From Caprella mutica (taxonomy: Eukaryota; Arthropoda; Malacostraca; Amphipoda; Caprellidae), in the NCBI GenBank assembly GCA_947561585.1, contig CANNZV010000258.1:283351-347350 (forward strand): a stretch of 64,000 nucleotides of DNA, given 5' to 3'. Within the stretch, counting starts at the first letter, position 1. Each line of letters begins with the position of its first letter. Shown one piece after another: positions 60,870 to 64,000 of this stretch. Made by a program: the position numbers and the translations under genes. The notes beneath the pieces were generated by a model, which searched no databases, was not told the DNA's origin, and saw nothing but the letters and a program-made list of their open reading frames with translations.

Positions 60870-61980
60870 TATATAATAATACCTCGTACTTTTGAAATTT
60901 GGATATATGGTGTATCTTTCTATAAATTATAATACAAGGTATATACTATATATATAGTAGTTTACAAATGATTGGACAGATTCGATGTTCTGTCATTCGA
61001 GATAAATGTATATAATTTGACAAATTAAACAGCTAATCTAATTTATATTCATGATACTAGGGTCTAGGAGGTATGTTTCATGAATACCAATTAGAATAAG
61101 CTGTTAAAATGTCAAACAATATAATATATATTTTCCCTAAATGACTGAAAATGTAGAACCGAGAGAAAATTCTTAAAATAAACATGCTCTTTAGTTTTGC
61201 AATAATTACATCATTCCATGTGTAGGACTGTATCACATGCTAATTGTGAAAAGTTTTGTTATATTAATTAGACTGGTTACCTTCAATTCAGTTAATAAAT
61301 CTTAAGTTTGTTATATTGCTATATATAAAAATTCTTAATTTATTCAAACTTAAAGTAAAAAATATTTCCACAATTGGAATTATTTTTTATTGTAATTTAA
61401 TTCTGTAATCTGTGAACATTGCATTGAGTTTCCATAAAGAGGCAAGGTCCTAACCTTGCCTGGGGCACTAGCACACCCCAAGTTCCTTGTAGTATGTATG
61501 ATTCAATTATTAATTCATAATTGTTCATTAACTCTGTCATACATATCAACTGTATTAAATTCTTTCCATTAACTCCAGTGTTTTGAAAAAGTAGAGTACA
61601 CAATATTGAAGAATCTTGAGTTGTGATTTATGTTTTCCAATCTTGATATTTACATCTTATTATTGGAGACATTTGAAAATATGTGGAGACTAATTGTCTT
61701 CAAATTAAAGTCTTGAGACTAATTTGACACACTTTGCTGACTGGCCATACCACAAATTACATAAGCCATACTCAAAAATTGGCTTACAATTTCCAGCCTC
61801 TGAAACATGGTACCTGGATTAATTTGTTGCTGTATTTTAACGTTTGCTAAACTGTAACAGAGTGATTAATCTATCAGAATAAGGGACATTTTTAACATTT
61901 TCTGTGTGAACAATCCCCATGTTACAGAGTATGTCAGTTAAAGCCAATTACTTGGCTTAGATTTCAATAGGTCAAAACTC
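60870..61980. other. AT-rich region with no recognised feature
   Basis: No gene or defined repeat is supported. A phrase near 61786-61810 (GGCTTACAATTTCCAGCCTC) recurs at 62369-62393, on either side of the MITE at 61987. Confidence 0.5.
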
Positions 61981-61986
61981 AGATAT

Positions 61987-62246
61987 CCAGTCTGCAGAAT
62001 GTGTCTCTTCTCCCGCAGAGATTTTAATTTGAGAGTCGGTTATTCTCTGACTCTCAGTAGCAGATTCAGAATCTCCCGCAGCTAAATTAATGGTAACATA
62101 GGAATTAATTCAAAATCTCCCGCAGCTAAATTAATAGTAACATAGGAATTAATTCAAGATCTCCCGCAGAAATCTCAAATTTCTAAAATTTAATCAAAAA
62201 CTCCCGCAGAGAGTCTTGGAAAAATGTTACATATTCTGCAGACTGG
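61987..62246. mobile_element. 260-bp MITE with 8-bp target duplication
   Basis: The terminal inverted repeats are CCAGTCTGCAGAATGTG on the left and CATATTCTGCAGACTGG on the right. TCAGATAT is duplicated on both sides (61979-61986 and 62247-62254). The interior contains repeats of CTCCCGCAGCTAAATTAAT. An 8-bp duplication suits hAT- or P-type elements. Confidence 0.85.
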
Positions 62247-62415
62247 TCAGATATGTCTAATTGGCTTTAATTATTGAATTAATTTTTATGTTCCCATGTT
62301 AATTTTGGCTTGAAATCTTCACAAATTGGCTTGGCTCTGAATTTTTGTGAAATTTAGGCTCAAAAATTGGCTTACAATTTTCCAGCCTCTGAAACACGGA
62401 AAAAATCCTTAATTT

Positions 62416-63980
62416 CCTCCTATATTTACATGTATTTTACTGAGAACAGTAGCGAAAATAGAGGATTTCTTGGAGAACAGTCTACCAGTTCCTGCAGTCT
62501 GGCCACTTTTTTCCAGAGTGGGCTACCTAATGCATCATTTGCAGACTTGAATTTTCATTCTGTATCAGTTTTTCATCATTTCATGGTAAATTTGGCAGAC
62601 TTGGCAATAGAGTTTTTTCTCTTTTGCAAATATCATTCTAGTAGTGGACCAGTCAGTATTTCATCATTTCATGGTAAATTTGGCAGACTTGGCAATAGAG
62701 TTTTTTCTCTATTGCAAATATCATTCTAGTAGTGGACAGTATTTCATCATTTCATGGTAAATTTGGCAGACTTGGCAATAGAGTTTTTTCTCTTTAACAA
62801 ATATCATTCTAGTAGTGGACCAGTCTGCAGAATGTGTCTCTTCTCCCGCAGAGATTTTAATTTGAGAGACAGTTACTCTCAGACTCTCAGCAGCAGATTC
62901 AGAATCTCCCGCATCTAAATTAATGGCAACATAGGAATTAATTCAAAATCTACCGCAGCTTAATTAATGGTAACATAGGAATTAATTCACCCTATACCTA
63001 CCTAGGTTGCATACATGTTTCAAAGTGTGGCAGAAAAGTCACCAGTTTGGTGAGAAAATAGATCAAGGTCGCCACATTTAAGATACTTTGAAGAAGAAAT
63101 AAGACATCCTAGTGAAGATTTTACACTTGAAAACATCCGTATGCTGCATGCATCATGTCTGATGCATGTGTATCACTTGAGACTATCTATGAGTGATTTA
63201 CTTGTTATTTCCAGGTTTCTAAACTTATTTCACCCCTCAAAAGTCACCAGTATACTGACGAGTGACGACTTAGTCTATACTTTGAAACATGGGGTTGCAT
63301 TATAAAAAATTCTGGTGAAAAAGTGCTAGACAGACTGCACTGCCAGTCTGCAGAATGTGTCTCTTCTCCCGCAGAGATTTTAATTTGAGAGAAAATTACT
63401 CTCCGACTCTCAGCCAGTCTGCAGAAACTGGTAAAGTGTTCGTAGAGATCTCTTATTTTGTTCGTAGCAAAATTAATGTAAATATAGGGATTAATTCAAA
63501 AGTGTTCGTAGCAAAATTAATGTAAATATAGGAATTAATTCAAAATTGTTCGGAGAGAATATCCCAAATATCTCACATATTCTGCAGACTGGACTCTCAG
63601 TAGTAGATTCAGAATCTCCCGCAGCTAAATTAATGGTAACATAGGAATAAATTCAAAATCTCCCGCATCTAAATTAATGGTAACATAGGAATTAATTCAA
63701 GATCTCCCGCAGAGATCTCCAATTTCTAAAAATTCAATCAAAAACTCCCGCAGAGAGTCTTGGAAAAATATTCCATATTCTGCAGACTGGCACTGCAGGA
63801 ACTGGTAAACTGTTTTCAAGGAAATCCTCTATTTTAGCTTCTGTTCAAGAATGCAAGAGTGAAAGAAAGGCTCCATTAAAATCCAGATTGCAGGATCTGG
63901 TAAAGTGTTCTCCAAGAAATCCTCCATTTTGGCTGTTGTTCTCAGTAAAATACTTGTAAATATAGGAGGAAAATAAGAAA
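62416..63980. mobile_element. nested cluster of related MITEs
   Basis: An outer inverted pair (CCTCCTATATTTACATGTAT at 62416 onward and its complement near 63955-63973) encloses further copies of the CCAGTCTGCAGA family. These are a truncated one at about 62819-63000, one starting near 63342, and a different internal type (GTTCGTAGCAAAATTAATGT) between CAGTCTGCAGA at about 63415 and TCTGCAGACTGG at about 63595, which appears inserted inside the former; the outer copy ends near 63790. No transposase is present. Confidence 0.6.
62575..62822. repeat. three direct repeats of about 86-100 bp
   Basis: Each unit contains TTTCATGGTAAATTTGGCAG, ACTTGGCAATAGAGTTTTTT and ATATCATTCTAGTAGTGGAC. The short open frame across it is a repeat artefact. 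Confidence 0.85.
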
Positions 63981-64000
63981 ATGTCCCATGTTCTCAATTC

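Overview
This is a eukaryotic, AT-rich, repeat-laden window, most likely from an arthropod or another invertebrate. The evidence is spliced genes with GT-AG introns of a few hundred bases to several kilobases, and mariner/Tc1, Mutator-like (MULE), piggyBac-like, Penelope-like and CR1/Jockey-like elements, plus an unusual load of minisatellites. Nothing looks bacterial: most open frames are exon pieces, transposon relics or artefacts of tandem repeats. The species cannot be named from the sequence.

Three host genes can be reconstructed with consistent splice phases. (1) A cadherin-related single-pass membrane protein on the + strand (5608-19534, 24 exons, 5' end missing) has cadherin repeats, a Cys/Thr-rich mucin-like segment, one transmembrane helix and a cytoplasmic tail ending in a PDZ-type motif. 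(2) A complete membrane-anchored alkaline phosphatase on the + strand (29924-41192, 11 coding exons, 556 residues) keeps every active-site residue. (3) A complete Siva-family apoptosis regulator on the - strand (50522-52828, 4 exons, 217 residues) has six CxxC pairs. A possible further - strand exon lies at 2498-2581.

Layout: 1-2500 is a 23-bp minisatellite. 3570-4558 is a dead mariner-like element. 5.6-19.5 kb is the cadherin gene; its introns hold a MULE relic with a mariner nested inside and a foldback element. 19.5-29.8 kb is intergenic, with several minisatellites and a solo LTR that splits a 26-bp array and itself carries a foldback element. 29.9-41.2 kb is the phosphatase gene; its 7.6-kb first intron holds two minisatellites, a TTAA-flanked MITE and another foldback element. 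41.2-50.5 kb is intergenic repeat debris. 50.5-52.8 kb is Siva. 53-57.4 kb holds a foldback MITE and a 5'-truncated non-LTR retrotransposon. 58.1-60.9 kb is a Penelope-like element with a hammerhead ribozyme motif, interrupted by a TIR element that carries a 28-bp minisatellite. 62-64 kb is a nest of related MITEs.

Two themes stand out. First, several ~1-1.3-kb palindromic elements have tips built of tandem ~15-bp subrepeats; three have direct target duplications of 8-10 bp, and a fourth retains MULE transposase relics. Second, minisatellites repeatedly begin at or near exon-intron junctions (phosphatase exon 1 donor, Siva exon 3 acceptor, cadherin cassette exon donor).
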